Part shown: positions 43,990 through 54,500 of the stretch, in pieces
How positions within the stretch are numbered: the stretch's first letter is position 1
Layout: every line of letters starts with the position of its first letter
Source of the DNA: JAGVSR01 sp033765145
GTDB taxonomy: Bacteria; Pseudomonadota; Alphaproteobacteria; Rhizobiales; Hyphomicrobiaceae
Assembly: GCA_033765145.1 (NCBI GenBank)
Contig: JANRIH010000028.1
Location: forward strand, 148,709 to 212,708
DNA length: 64,000 bases
Direction of reading: 5' to 3'
Notes under the pieces: model-generated
Databases searched by the model: none
Told to the model about the DNA's origin: nothing
What the model saw: the letters and a program-made list of their open reading frames with translations, nothing else
Position numbers and translations under genes: made by a program

Positions 43990-45234
43990 GTGAGAGTTCT
44001 TCACACAGCGGACTGGCACATTGGACAGACGCTCGCTGGTTTCGCCCGCGACCACGAGCATGAGAATGTGCTCGCGGCTATCGAAGATATCTGCGTCGAG
44101 CGCGAGGTTGATGCGCTGATTGTCGCCGGAGACATTTTCGATCACCAGAACCCGTCTGGAGCCTCGCAGCAGCTCTACTACCGGACGCTTCTCGCCCTGC
44201 GCCGGGCTTGTCCCCGGATGACGATTGTGATCACGGCCGGCAATCACGACGCGGCCGGACGGCTTGAGGCGCCCGCCGCCATCCTCGGCGAGCTGGGCGT
44301 GCACGTATTTGGGAATGCGCGCCGGATCGATGGGCGGCTCGACGCGCGGCGTCACCTCGTGCCACTGCCCGCGCCCGGCGGGGAGGTTGGCGCGCACGTG
44401 CTCGCGGTCTCCTATCCAACACCCGCCTGCCTGCCGCCGTTCGGCGCGCTGGCGACCGAGAACGGCATGTCCTCGATCGTCGAAGCAACGCGCACGCTTT
44501 ACAGTGAGATGTGGGAGCGGTCGGGTGCCGGACGTGATGGCTTGCCGGTGATCGTCACTGGTCATCTTCATGTGGTTGGCGCCATCGAGTCGGAAGGTTC
44601 GGAACGGCGTATTCTGGTTGGCGGACAGCACGCGGTGCCGACCTCTATCTTCCTTGAGGACGCTGCGTATGTGGCACTCGGGCATTTGCACAAGGCGCAG
44701 CGTATTGGGGCGGAGAGCATCCGCTACAGCGGCTCACTGTTCCCGCTGTCGGCAACCGAGGCAGGCTATAAGCACTCCGTCACGCTCGTAACCCTCGACG
44801 GCGACAACACGCCTCAAATCGAAGAGATCGCGCTGCCGCGTCCGGTCGAGTTCATTCGGCTGCCGCGGCTGACTATCGGCGATCTGGGCGACCATCTGAA
44901 GAGGCTCGATCTTGATGAAGGGCTACCTGGCGAAAGGCAGCCCTTCGTGCAGGTCCAGATCTCGCGCGAGGGGCTTGGACCCGGTCTCCAGGGGCAAATC
45001 GAGGAGATTGTTTCGAAGTTCCCCGTCAGGCTCGTTGGGATTTCGCGCGAACGGGCCGAAGCCGACGGCGACACTCCGGCATCACAGGACACCACGCCGA
45101 CGGACCGCTTGCAGGACCTGCAGCCGCTCGAAATGTTTCGCGACGCGTTTAAAGAAAAGCATTCGGTCGCTCCTTCAGAGACGCATGAGCGGGTTTTTCA
45201 CGAAGTTCTGGCCGCCGCTGCCACGGAGGAATGA
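43990..45234 (+). CDS. SbcD-like exonuclease subunit (Mre11 family)
   Basis: 414 aa. All calcineurin-type phosphoesterase motifs are present: HTADWHIG, VAGDIFDHQ, TAGNHDAAGR, VTGHLHVVG and LGHLHKAQ. A capping domain and C-terminal SbcC-binding region follow. The GTG at 43990 is preferred because it gives the canonical VRVLHTADWH start and has a GGGGGCAGAGG sequence upstream; an ATG at 43948 would add 14 residues but would start inside the candidate operator. With SbcC it would form an ATP-dependent nuclease that opens hairpins and blocked DNA ends. Confidence 0.92.
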   Translation: MRVLHTADWHIGQTLAGFARDHEHENVLAAIEDICVEREVDALIVAGDIFDHQNPSGASQQLYYRTLLALRRACPRMTIVITAGNHDAAGRLEAPAAILGELGVHVFGNARRIDGRLDARRHLVPLPAPGGEVGAHVLAVSYPTPACLPPFGALATENGMSSIVEATRTLYSEMWERSGAGRDGLPVIVTGHLHVVGAIESEGSERRILVGGQHAVPTSIFLEDAAYVALGHLHKAQRIGAESIRYSGSLFPLSATEAGYKHSVTLVTLDGDNTPQIEEIALPRPVEFIRLPRLTIGDLGDHLKRLDLDEGLPGERQPFVQVQISREGLGPGLQGQIEEIVSKFPVRLVGISRERAEADGDTPASQDTTPTDRLQDLQPLEMFRDAFKEKHSVAPSETHERVFHEVLAAAATEE

Positions 45235-45235
45235 C

Positions 45236-48200
45236 ATGCGCATCCTGTCAGTCCGCGGTCAAAATCTTGCAAGCCTTTCAGAACGCTTCGAAATCGATCT
45301 CACCACGCCGCCCTTGGCCGGCACCGGCATTTTCGCGATCACAGGTCACATGGGGGCTGGTAAGTCGACCATCCTCGATGCGCTTTGCCTTGGCCTTTAC
45401 GGCGCCTATCCGCGGGCCGCGACCGAGGGACGCGAAAAGGTCTTCGATCCAGGAAACGAAGAGATCCAGGCCGGGGACCCGCGCAACATCCTGCGCCGCG
45501 GTGCCAGCGAAGGTTTTGCCGAGGTCGACTTCATCGGGCAGGACGGGATCGAGTACCGCGCGACGTGGGCCGTACGCCGAGCACGCGGCAAGGCATCCGG
45601 CAAGCTGCAGAGCGTTGAGCGTCGGCTTGATCGCAGGGACGGGTCAGCGAATGTGGCTGCCGGGATCCGCGATGTCGAGACTGCTGTCGTGGACCTCACT
45701 GGCCTCACCTACGACCAGTTCCGCCGGACCGTTCTCCTCGCACAGGGCGAGTTTGACACATTTCTGCTCGCCTCAGACAAGGAGCGTGCTGAACTCCTCG
45801 AAAAGATCACCGGCACCGGAATATATGCGCGGATCTCGAGACAGGTTCATGCCGGCAAGGATGAGCGAGATCGGTTGTTGAGAGAGCGGCAGAGCGTGAG
45901 CGCTGCCATGGAGACGCTGAGCGACGCGGACCGTGCGCGGCTTGTTGCCGAAGTCGAAGGCAAGCGCCAGAAACTCACGGCACTTGATGCGGCGATCCAG
46001 GTGTTGACCCAGAAGCGCAATCGCAGCGACCTCGTCGCAAAGGCTCGTGAGAGTCTGGCAAAAGCCGAGGCCAGTCTGGCTGAGGCTGAAGCGATTTGGC
46101 AGTCCGCTCTAGAAAAACGTGATCAGCTAAAGGCTTTGCAGGCGGTTGATCCGCTTCGGGCGAAGCTCGAGGCGTTGTCACGCGCGAACGATAATTTCAA
46201 TCGTGCCGTAGTCACGCTTCGTTTAGCGCGTGAGGCCAGAGAAAAAGCGCAGGAAGCCCGCGCCGTTCTAAAGGCGGAAGTCGAGGAGGCGAGCGCTGCT
46301 GCGGATGCGGCGCGTAGCGACGTGGAAAGGTTCTCGCCGCTTTGGAGCGAAGCGGCCATCCTCGATACGCAGATTGCGACGGCGTTACAGGAACTCGAAT
46401 CCGCCGATAGGGTGCTGGCCGAGGCGCGCCAGCGTCTTGCTGAAGCTGAGTCCGCGCACAATAGCCAAACCGCCGCCCGCGAAGACCTGATCCAGAAGCG
46501 CATAAGTGCGCAGACTGCGATTGCGGCCCGTGCGAGTCACGAAACGCTGCATGTGAACAAGGAACGATTAGCTGAAGCGTTCGCCGCACACAACCGGCTG
46601 TCGATCGACCACGCAACTGCCTCCGATCAATACGAGAAAACGCAATCTGCGCTGAAGGCGCAGGACGAGCGGCGTCAGGCTGCCGCCCTGGAGATCGAAG
46701 CCGCCGAGGCCGAAATCGAGAAATTCGAAACGGAAAGATCCAAGAAAACCGCAGCCCTCGAGGCGATCCCGTTCGAGGCGGCAGTGGCGCGCAGCGAGGC
46801 TCTCACCCAGCTCGACCTGGAGCTGCACCGCGCCCATGAGGCGGCCCGCAAGCGCGATCATTCGCTGGCCCATCATGCGGCTGCGGTGAAGGCCCGCGAC
46901 GCGGCCATCGCGGTGCGTGACGATGTCGAGGCGAAGCTCCTGGAGTACCGAAGCGCTCACGAAGTGGCGCGGCTGAAGCGCGAAGGAATCGCGCACATTG
47001 CCGATCTGGCCGAAGCAACGGCCTCGCAGCACGCTCAGGCTCTCAGGGCAGATCTCGTGGCTGACGAGCCGTGTCCGGTATGCGGGGCGAGGGAGCATCC
47101 CTATGCCTCGGGAGCGGTTGGTGCTGATGAGCTCGTCGCGACGGTGCGCCAGCAGAGGGCGGAGCTCGACGCCACGCTCGCGTCCACACAAAAGGACATT
47201 GCGGCAGCAGAGGGGGCGCGGGCGAAGGCTGACGCGGAGCAACAGGCTGCGGCGTCCCGCGCCGCTGACGCAAGCCGCCGGCTCGACGAGGCGATGGCTG
47301 AACTTGGTCATTTACTTACAATGATCGCTCGTGATGCCGGGCCGGCGCAGATCGAGGTCGATGCGCTGACCGGAACAGCCGGCGCGGATGCCCCGATCGA
47401 AGTTTATCCGGCTACGATCGCGGAGGTGGAATTGGCGCGGACAGAGACGACTCGGCTTCGGCAATCCGCCAATACTCTGCGAAGAGAGTGCGATATCCTT
47501 CAAGACAAACTCAGAGGTCTTGAAGCGAAAACGAAAAGCGCCAGAGAAGGCGTAAGGGAGGCCGATCAAAACCTGTCGGACCTTCGCGCAAGAAGCGCAG
47601 GCCTTGACGCAGAAAGGCGTTCGCTGGAGAGCCAACTCGGGGTACAGCGGACTATGCTCACGCCTTACCTCGCTGCTGCGGGCCTCACCACCGACGACCT
47701 GATCTGCGACAGTCACAGCGCGTTGAGATATGTCTCGAAACTGGCCGCGGATTACGCCGCGCTCGTTGCCGATCGGGATAAAATTGGAATTGAGATCACA
47801 GCCGCGGAAAACGTTCTACGCACGGCCAGCGAAGCACTCAACGGCGCAAAATCGAAGGTAACAGATTGCCTCACGCAGCAGGCCAGGCGGCGCGATCGCC
47901 ATGAAGGTCTCAAACAACAGCGCGCGGCACTTCTTGACGGCGAAGCGACGGACAAACACAAGGCGCAATTTGAGGCCGCGCGCGATAAGGCGGACAAGGC
48001 TAAAAGCGAGGCCGTTGAGAAACGTCAAGTTGTTGAACTGGAAATCGTCAAATTTGTCGAGGCAGTCGCCAGCGCGTCTGCAAAACAATCAGAAACCCAA
48101 CTGGCTGTCACTGAGGCCAACGAAACGTTTACGGCGGCGCTGCAAGAAGCCGGTTTCGATGAGGCCGTAGCACGGGACCTGCTCACCGTTTCCAACGACA

Positions 48201-49057
48201 CGCGCGCATCATTAACGCAGCAAGTCGGTGCGCTTGAGACAGCACTCCGAAATGCAACGACCAAGTTAGAGACTTGGCGGGCTCATCTGGAAGGTCTTGC
48301 GCCGGTCGAAGGCGAGGGGTCGGCGGAAGTAATCGCCGAGTTGCGGCAGGAATTCGAAAAGCTTTCGGGCGAAAAGGATGCGCTGCACGGTAGTCTCGGC
48401 GCCGCACGCGACCGGCTCGCCCAGGATGACGACAGGAAAAAACAGCTGGCCGACGTCCTGCGGGAGATCGAGGCGCTGAAGACGGACCTGTCCAGCTGGC
48501 AGGACGTGCACGATGCCATCGGATCGAGTGATGGAGCAAAGTTCCGCAGTTATGTTCAGGGAATTACGTTGCGCCATCTCGTCGGCTTGGCCAACCAGCA
48601 GCTCGCCTTGCTCAATCCGCGCTATCAGCTGCGTCAGGCTGGCACATCGCCACTTGCTCTCGAGGTCATAGACCGCGAGATGGGCGACGAGATCCGTGCA
48701 CCGCGCAGCCTGTCCGGCGGAGAGCGCTTCCTCGTCTCGCTCGCGCTGGCGCTCGCCTTGTCGGGGCTGGAAGGTCGCCAGTCCTTTGTAGACTCGCTTT
48801 TCATTGACGAGGGCTTTGGCAGCCTGGACCGCGACACGCTCGATGTCGCAATCGACGCGCTCGAATCTCTCCAGGGTCAGGGCCGCAAGGTCGGTCTTAT
48901 CACACACGTCCAGGCCATGATCGAACGAATCGCGGTGCAGGTGCGCGTCGAGAAACGCGGCGGGGGCCGCAGCGTCATCCGCATCAGCAATTCAACGCCG
49001 CAACAAAATGACTCGGTGGGACCGTTGGCCCATAATGCCGATGGGGCCGTTGCGTAA
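45236..49057 (+). CDS. SbcC-like SMC/Rad50-family ATPase
   Basis: 1273 aa. N-terminal Walker A GHMGAGKSTILDA (about 38-50) and Q-loop FRRTVLLAQGEFDTFL; two long coiled coils meet at a zinc hook CPVC (613-616) almost exactly in the middle; the C-terminal ABC signature LSGGERFLVSLALAL (about 1158) and Walker B FIDEGFGSLD (about 1190) complete the head. It starts 1 base after the sbcD stop and partners it. The region 46000-48500 has somewhat lower GC than core genes. Confidence 0.95.
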   Translation: MRILSVRGQNLASLSERFEIDLTTPPLAGTGIFAITGHMGAGKSTILDALCLGLYGAYPRAATEGREKVFDPGNEEIQAGDPRNILRRGASEGFAEVDFIGQDGIEYRATWAVRRARGKASGKLQSVERRLDRRDGSANVAAGIRDVETAVVDLTGLTYDQFRRTVLLAQGEFDTFLLASDKERAELLEKITGTGIYARISRQVHAGKDERDRLLRERQSVSAAMETLSDADRARLVAEVEGKRQKLTALDAAIQVLTQKRNRSDLVAKARESLAKAEASLAEAEAIWQSALEKRDQLKALQAVDPLRAKLEALSRANDNFNRAVVTLRLAREAREKAQEARAVLKAEVEEASAAADAARSDVERFSPLWSEAAILDTQIATALQELESADRVLAEARQRLAEAESAHNSQTAAREDLIQKRISAQTAIAARASHETLHVNKERLAEAFAAHNRLSIDHATASDQYEKTQSALKAQDERRQAAALEIEAAEAEIEKFETERSKKTAALEAIPFEAAVARSEALTQLDLELHRAHEAARKRDHSLAHHAAAVKARDAAIAVRDDVEAKLLEYRSAHEVARLKREGIAHIADLAEATASQHAQALRADLVADEPCPVCGAREHPYASGAVGADELVATVRQQRAELDATLASTQKDIAAAEGARAKADAEQQAAASRAADASRRLDEAMAELGHLLTMIARDAGPAQIEVDALTGTAGADAPIEVYPATIAEVELARTETTRLRQSANTLRRECDILQDKLRGLEAKTKSAREGVREADQNLSDLRARSAGLDAERRSLESQLGVQRTMLTPYLAAAGLTTDDLICDSHSALRYVSKLAADYAALVADRDKIGIEITAAENVLRTASEALNGAKSKVTDCLTQQARRRDRHEGLKQQRAALLDGEATDKHKAQFEAARDKADKAKSEAVEKRQVVELEIVKFVEAVASASAKQSETQLAVTEANETFTAALQEAGFDEAVARDLLTVSNDTRASLTQQVGALETALRNATTKLETWRAHLEGLAPVEGEGSAEVIAELRQEFEKLSGEKDALHGSLGAARDRLAQDDDRKKQLADVLREIEALKTDLSSWQDVHDAIGSSDGAKFRSYVQGITLRHLVGLANQQLALLNPRYQLRQAGTSPLALEVIDREMGDEIRAPRSLSGGERFLVSLALALALSGLEGRQSFVDSLFIDEGFGSLDRDTLDVAIDALESLQGQGRKVGLITHVQAMIERIAVQVRVEKRGGGRSVIRISNSTPQQNDSVGPLAHNADGAVA

Positions 49058-49067
49058 CGGGGACGAC

Positions 49068-50906
49068 ATGTCTGGACCAATCGAAAAACCACGCTGGACC
49101 AGGGACTTCCTGCGGTTCCTGCCGCTCAAGAGCCAGTTCGTGCTCTCCGGAAATGTCAGGGACCGTTTCCCGCGGCTTGGTGCGCAAGGTGAGGTCACGA
49201 TCTTGCCGCTCGTCACCTATCTCGGTGCCGAGCTGGTGGAGGCCGGCATTGAGCGCGTCATTGCCTACGATCCGGCCCGAGGCTTCCGCTTACCTCCGAT
49301 TGTTGGCCGGGATCCGAAGGCCGATCAGGCCTATTTCGCCGACCAGGGCATCACCTTCGACAGCGCAGGATGTGCACCAGCGTCGATCGAGCGCTTTTTC
49401 GAGTTGTCGACCAAGATCGTGAACACAGCGCCCGAGCCCACCGCGATCATTGCTGATTTCGCTGCTAGGATGATCGTCCACCCAGAGCGGCTGATTGACA
49501 ATGAGCACCGGGGCTTTACAGGCGCACTGGTCTCAGGGCTCACGGTCGAGCCGAAGGTCCATCCCAAGACGCGTCAGCCCTACTACAATCCGCTGATCTC
49601 CATCGTAGAGAAGGAAGGCGACCTGCCAGACTGGCTCGTCGTCAACAACCCGCGGCTACGTCACATCCCTCTGCCAAAGCCTGACCACGTCGTCCGTCGC
49701 TCGGTCATAACCAAGCTCTCACGCTCGCTGAAGACAACTGATGGAGCAAATCAGGCCGCCATCCAGAAAGCTGAGCAGGCCTTCGTCGATGGAACGGAGG
49801 GACTGCTCGTCGTTGACATTGCAAACATCATTCAGCTCTCACGCGCCGAAGGTTTGGCCCTCACAGATGCGGGAGAGGCCGTGCGGCGCTACAAGCTCGG
49901 CGTCACAGAAGACGTCTGGCGCAAGATCGATCGTGAAAAGCTCAGGGGCGCTGAGGCCTACGTCCAGGCTCGTGTGCGCGGACAGGATCACGCAGTCGAG
50001 CACATACTCGATATCGTGAAGCGAGCCGCGACCGGCATTGGTGGCCAACGCGGTGGACGTCCACGTGGCGTGGCGTTCCTGGCTGGACCGACCGGCGTCG
50101 GTAAGACGGAACTTGCGAAGACGATCACGAGCCTTCTGTTCGGGGACGAAAGCGCCTACATCCGCTTCGACATGAGCGAATTCTCGGCCGAGCATGCGGA
50201 CCAAAGGCTCATAGGCGCACCACCAGGCTACATTGGGTATGACACTGGTGGCGAGCTCACCAACGCGATTCGGCAGAAGCCGTTTTCCGTTGTTCTGTTC
50301 GACGAAATCGAGAAGGCCCATCCGCGGATCCTGGACAAGTTCCTGCAGATCCTCGACGACGGAGTCCTGACGTCCGGGCGCGGCGAGCGGGTCTACTTCT
50401 CCGAAAGCCTGATCATCTTCACTTCGAACCTTGGGATGACACGCATGCTGCCTGACGGGTCGCGGGTGGCGAATGTGTCCTCGGAGGAGCCACTTGATGA
50501 GATCCGTCACAAGGTGCGCTCCGAGATCGAACGTCACTTCAAGCTCGAGATTTCTCGACCCGAGATCCTGAACCGCATCGGCGAAAACATCATCGTCTTC
50601 GACTTCATCCGTCCCGCTATTGCTCGCGAGATCCTCCAATTGATGGTTGGTCGTGTTCTTGAGGACCTCCAGTCGGAGCAACGGCTCTCTCTGACCTTCA
50701 CACCGGATGCCAGCGCACGCCTGGAGGAGCTTTGTCTGCGGGATCTCTCGAATGGCGGCCGCGGCATCCGAAATCAGGTTGAAGTTCATCTCGTGAATCC
50801 GCTGGCTCGCGCGCTCTTCGCTCTCGATCCTCAGCCGGGGACGGCTGTTGCTATTACCGATGTCGTTAGCGAGCGAGGCATCACGACGCTGACGCTGGCT
50901 CAATAG
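49068..50906 (+). CDS. Clp/Hsp100-type AAA+ ATPase with unique N-terminal region
   Basis: 612 aa from the ATG at 49068, 10 bases after the sbcC stop. The C-terminal half is a ClpA/ClpB D2-type module: Walker A GPTGVGKTELAKT (about 340), FDMSEFSAEHADQRLIGAPP, pore-loop GYIGYDTGGELT, Walker B VVLFDEIEKAHP (D412/E413), sensor IIFTSNLG and a Clp C-terminal small domain (GGRGIRNQVE). The first ~300 residues begin RWTRDFLRFLPLKSQFVLSG and do not match the Clp N-domain or M-domain. No ClpP-binding loop is evident, so remodelling or DNA translocation is more likely than degradation. Confidence 0.9.
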   Translation: MSGPIEKPRWTRDFLRFLPLKSQFVLSGNVRDRFPRLGAQGEVTILPLVTYLGAELVEAGIERVIAYDPARGFRLPPIVGRDPKADQAYFADQGITFDSAGCAPASIERFFELSTKIVNTAPEPTAIIADFAARMIVHPERLIDNEHRGFTGALVSGLTVEPKVHPKTRQPYYNPLISIVEKEGDLPDWLVVNNPRLRHIPLPKPDHVVRRSVITKLSRSLKTTDGANQAAIQKAEQAFVDGTEGLLVVDIANIIQLSRAEGLALTDAGEAVRRYKLGVTEDVWRKIDREKLRGAEAYVQARVRGQDHAVEHILDIVKRAATGIGGQRGGRPRGVAFLAGPTGVGKTELAKTITSLLFGDESAYIRFDMSEFSAEHADQRLIGAPPGYIGYDTGGELTNAIRQKPFSVVLFDEIEKAHPRILDKFLQILDDGVLTSGRGERVYFSESLIIFTSNLGMTRMLPDGSRVANVSSEEPLDEIRHKVRSEIERHFKLEISRPEILNRIGENIIVFDFIRPAIAREILQLMVGRVLEDLQSEQRLSLTFTPDASARLEELCLRDLSNGGRGIRNQVEVHLVNPLARALFALDPQPGTAVAITDVVSERGITTLTLAQ

Positions 50907-50933
50907 GAAGACTTAGGCGGGATCGATTTTCTA

Positions 50934-51587
50934 ATGTCGAATAAGGTGGGGATTTCACGGGTTCACTTCCCGATCACGGCACTAGGGCCGGGTCGGCGGA
51001 TCGGCATCTGGTTTCAGGGATGCTCGATCCGTTGCGACGGATGCATGAGTCGCGATACGTGGACAGAGGCGCGCAGCAGGGAGGCTGTATCCGAGCTTCT
51101 AGATCGCATTCAGCCGTGGCTGGAAGAAGCAGATGGCATTACAATTTCCGGCGGTGAGCCGTTCGAGCAGCCCGCGGCCTTGAAGGAACTGCTGGAGGGC
51201 ATTCGGGTAGCCGCCGACACAAGCGTCATCGCGTACTCCGGCTTTTCTCTCGAACCGCTGATGGAGCGGCATTCCTCAATTCTTGAGCTCATTGACCTCC
51301 TGATCTCCGAGCCCTTTGATTTTTCGAAGGCGGTCAGTGCGCCCCTCTTCGGCTCGGCCAACCAGCGCGCCACGTGTCTCACCAAGCGCGGGACTGAGAT
51401 CTGGCAGATGGCCGAAGCTGCTTGGCGGGATCGCGGAGGAAGGCTTGATCTAATTGCCGACGCTGATGGGTTGATCTGGGTCGCGGGGGTTCCGGGACCA
51501 GGAGATCTGGAGCGACTGGGGTCCCGATTGCGGAGTGCCGGCATTACGCCGCTGACTTCGGCCGGACGTCTGGGGGTGAGCACATGA
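50934..51587 (+). CDS. Small radical SAM / NrdG-like 4Fe-4S protein
   Basis: 217 aa. The cluster motif CSIRCDGC (CxxxCxxC) lies in GIWFQGCSIRCDGCM, followed by the SAM-binding GITISGGEPFEQPAALKELL. The size and layout match activating enzymes such as NrdG and PflA rather than larger radical SAM enzymes. No glycyl-radical partner is nearby, so its target may be another product of this operon. The TGA overlaps the next ATG (ATGA). Confidence 0.88.
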   Translation: MSNKVGISRVHFPITALGPGRRIGIWFQGCSIRCDGCMSRDTWTEARSREAVSELLDRIQPWLEEADGITISGGEPFEQPAALKELLEGIRVAADTSVIAYSGFSLEPLMERHSSILELIDLLISEPFDFSKAVSAPLFGSANQRATCLTKRGTEIWQMAEAAWRDRGGRLDLIADADGLIWVAGVPGPGDLERLGSRLRSAGITPLTSAGRLGVST

Positions 51588-54500
51588 CCCTCTACGTCCG
51601 CACTTGTCCTGCTTGCGCGAGTGAGCGCCCATATGACGAAGACGAATGTCTCAACGTTCTGGAGACTGGACAGATCTGCCGCTTTCCGTTGCTGGACATC
51701 CATCCAACGCCGGCCGGCGGGGCTAAGAACGCGAAAGATGAGACGGCTGGTCCCGCAGCGCCCTCAGATGTCACAACCGAGCCGACCGCTCACGACGATG
51801 AGCCCGCGGGAACACAACCTGACGGCCTTTGCCCCAACGGACATGCGGTTGAACCGGATGATGTCCTATGCCTCATCTGCGGAGCAAGGCTTGGTTCTTC
51901 CGAGGAGAACAAAGATCCAAGAACCAAGCGTATCGGCGACTGGCAGATCGTCGCCGAGTTGCCCCAGACCTCGCCTGACGCTGACCTCTATCTTGCCCGC
52001 CGTACGAGTGAGGAGGCGGTCTGCGTCTTACGCCATTTCCAGGCGGGGATGGAGCCTGATCCAGCCCTCTACGCTGTATTAGAACGCCTAGAGCGCCCCG
52101 ACGTTGCCAGGCTTATCGCCCATGGGCGCAGTGAGGGTCGGGCCTACGAGGTCTGGGAGCACGTCGAAGGTAGAACCCTCGGGGAGTTCCGCCACGAAGT
52201 TATTGGCGATCTCGATGCCATCGAACAAATCGCTGTCGCATTGATTCGGATGCTCTCTGCGTTCGAGCAGCGCGGCCTCAGGCACGGCAATCTACAGCCC
52301 GCCGTCATCCGACTGAGATCGACAAGTCCGCTGGTCGCCTGCGTAACCGACTTCGCCTCAGCACGTATCGCGGAGTTTGACGTAGAGGCCAGCCGATTCC
52401 GGCAGACCAGCCGGTACATGGCTCCCGAAACCGTGGCTGAGGCCTCGACCGCAGCTTCCGATTGGTGGAGTCTCGGGATCATTCTGCTCGAGATGTTGAC
52501 GGACGGCCGATGCTTTGAGGGCGTGCACGATCGCGCCTTCTTGCTTCACCTCGTGGCGCGTGGCGTAGCCTTGCCGGAGGATCTCCAGCCCCGGTGGCGC
52601 AATCTTCTCGAGGGGCTGCTGACGCGGAACCACGAAAGCCGCTGGCGCTCGGAGCAGGCCCTCCGTTGGGTGGAGGGCGAGAGCGACATTCCAACGGGGT
52701 ACGAGCATGCCGCTGCGGCCGGCGTCGGTCCATTCATTCACTTTGCAGACCGCAAGATCACATCACCAGCAGAGTTCGCCTTCATCGCGGCGGAAGAGGC
52801 GAATTGGTCTGACGCCCAGGCAGCGCTTGATCATGGTCGGATTGCCAGCTGGCTCGACGAGTTCGAAAAGACGCCGGCTGCTCTGGACTTGGTCAAGAAG
52901 CTCGCATCCGATCAGCGTCTGAAGGAATTGAACAGCGATTTCCCTATGGCGCTCGCAATCGCGGCGCTCAATCCAAATCTGCCTCTGTGCATCAAGGGTG
53001 AATTCGTCACGTCGACTGCGCTGCTCTCAGACCCGAATATGGGATCCAAATGGCTCGCACGGGAGACGATCGCCTATCTGCGTCGTCTCAAGAGGCCGAG
53101 CGACCATTGGCTCATCTTGCTCGCTGATAGGGCTCAGCGCGTTCGCTCGCGCGCGAAGGACGCTCGCATCAAGCTCGACGAAAGCGGCTTATCTGTCCTT
53201 CAGCTTGCGACGTCCACAGCCGCTCTCGAACAGCGGTGGAGAGCCAAACGCGGGCTTTTTCCGGACAGCGACAATGCTGTCCTCGGTAGCCTCATCGATC
53301 GGCGCAGCCTCACCGATGAAGACCTTCTTCTCCTGTCAGCTGCGGCAATTGAGAATTTTCGGCCCGCGGAGGAGCTCCTGAGGGACGCACAGAACCTCGC
53401 TAACGAGGCCGGTATTCCGGAATTTGACCGCGGATCGGCGACAAAAGACCTTGCTCGACCAAGGCGGGATCTCGCTGATGATCTCGATGCGCGGGTGCCG
53501 GGATTCGAGCGCTGCGGCCGTGCAGCCATTGACTCTTGGATGGATACGTATCGTGCCGCCAACCGGCGTATGCCGCTCTCCCGACTGCTGGTCGTCTTGG
53601 CCGTGCCAGCTTCCGATTGGGCGGAACCGCCACATCAAGATTACGTGCGGAACGTCGTGAGTTTCCTCGAACGGCGTGTTCTCTCGGGTATACAGCGCGG
53701 TCCCCTTGTCCAGATGCGGGTAACAGCCAGCGTGCTTGATGTGACCGGGCTCGGAGGAGCGGACCTGCTGGCCCGCGTTCTCGACAGCGTCGTTAGCCGC
53801 TCGGACGGCGCCGTTGAACTGCCTCGAGATGCCATGCCTGCAAGCCACGTCGATAAACTGCGTGCGCTGGAGTCAAAGGCGCGGACCTATCGGCGCGATA
53901 CGGGTCTTGATGCGCTCTTCATGGCGTTTCCAATTCTCACGCTCAGAGCCAAGAATGACGATGGAGAGAAAACCCGAATTGCTCCCGTCTTTCTCTGGCC
54001 TGTGACGCTTTCCGTTCAGCGCGGAGCCGCAGGCCGCGTTTCGATCGGATTCGATCAGACGCGGGAGGTGCAACTCAATCCCGCCCTGGAGACCATTATA
54101 GGTCCCGAGGCCGGTGCTCGCTGGCAAGATTGGGCAAACGACCGGCTTCGCGACGGATTTGATAGCTTTAGCTCGGTGTTGAGAACGGCCGCTGAGATGG
54201 TTGAAGGCAACATCGGCGAGAAGATTGTGCCGGTGCCTCAGGCCAAGACCATCAAGGCGACCAACAAGCTCGAAATTTATGCCAGCGCTGCAATCTTCGT
54301 GGCGGAATTTGCGAGTCAGGCAATCGCAAATGATCTCCGACTATTACAGCAGCAGCCGCTTGAAGGTACAGCTCTCGAGTATCTGCTTCGCCTTCGTGCG
54401 CCCGAGTCCGCACAAGAAATTCGTCACGTCTCTCACCTCGAACGCTACACCACCTTGGAGGCGGACCCTTCGCAGGAGGACGCCGTATTCCGGGCCCGTC

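Noticed and set aside
43900..44691. N-terminal extension of the WYL gene (frame open up to 44691)
   Set aside because: The extension would be antisense to the sbcD-like gene; the ATG at 43899 gives the canonical regulator N-terminus.
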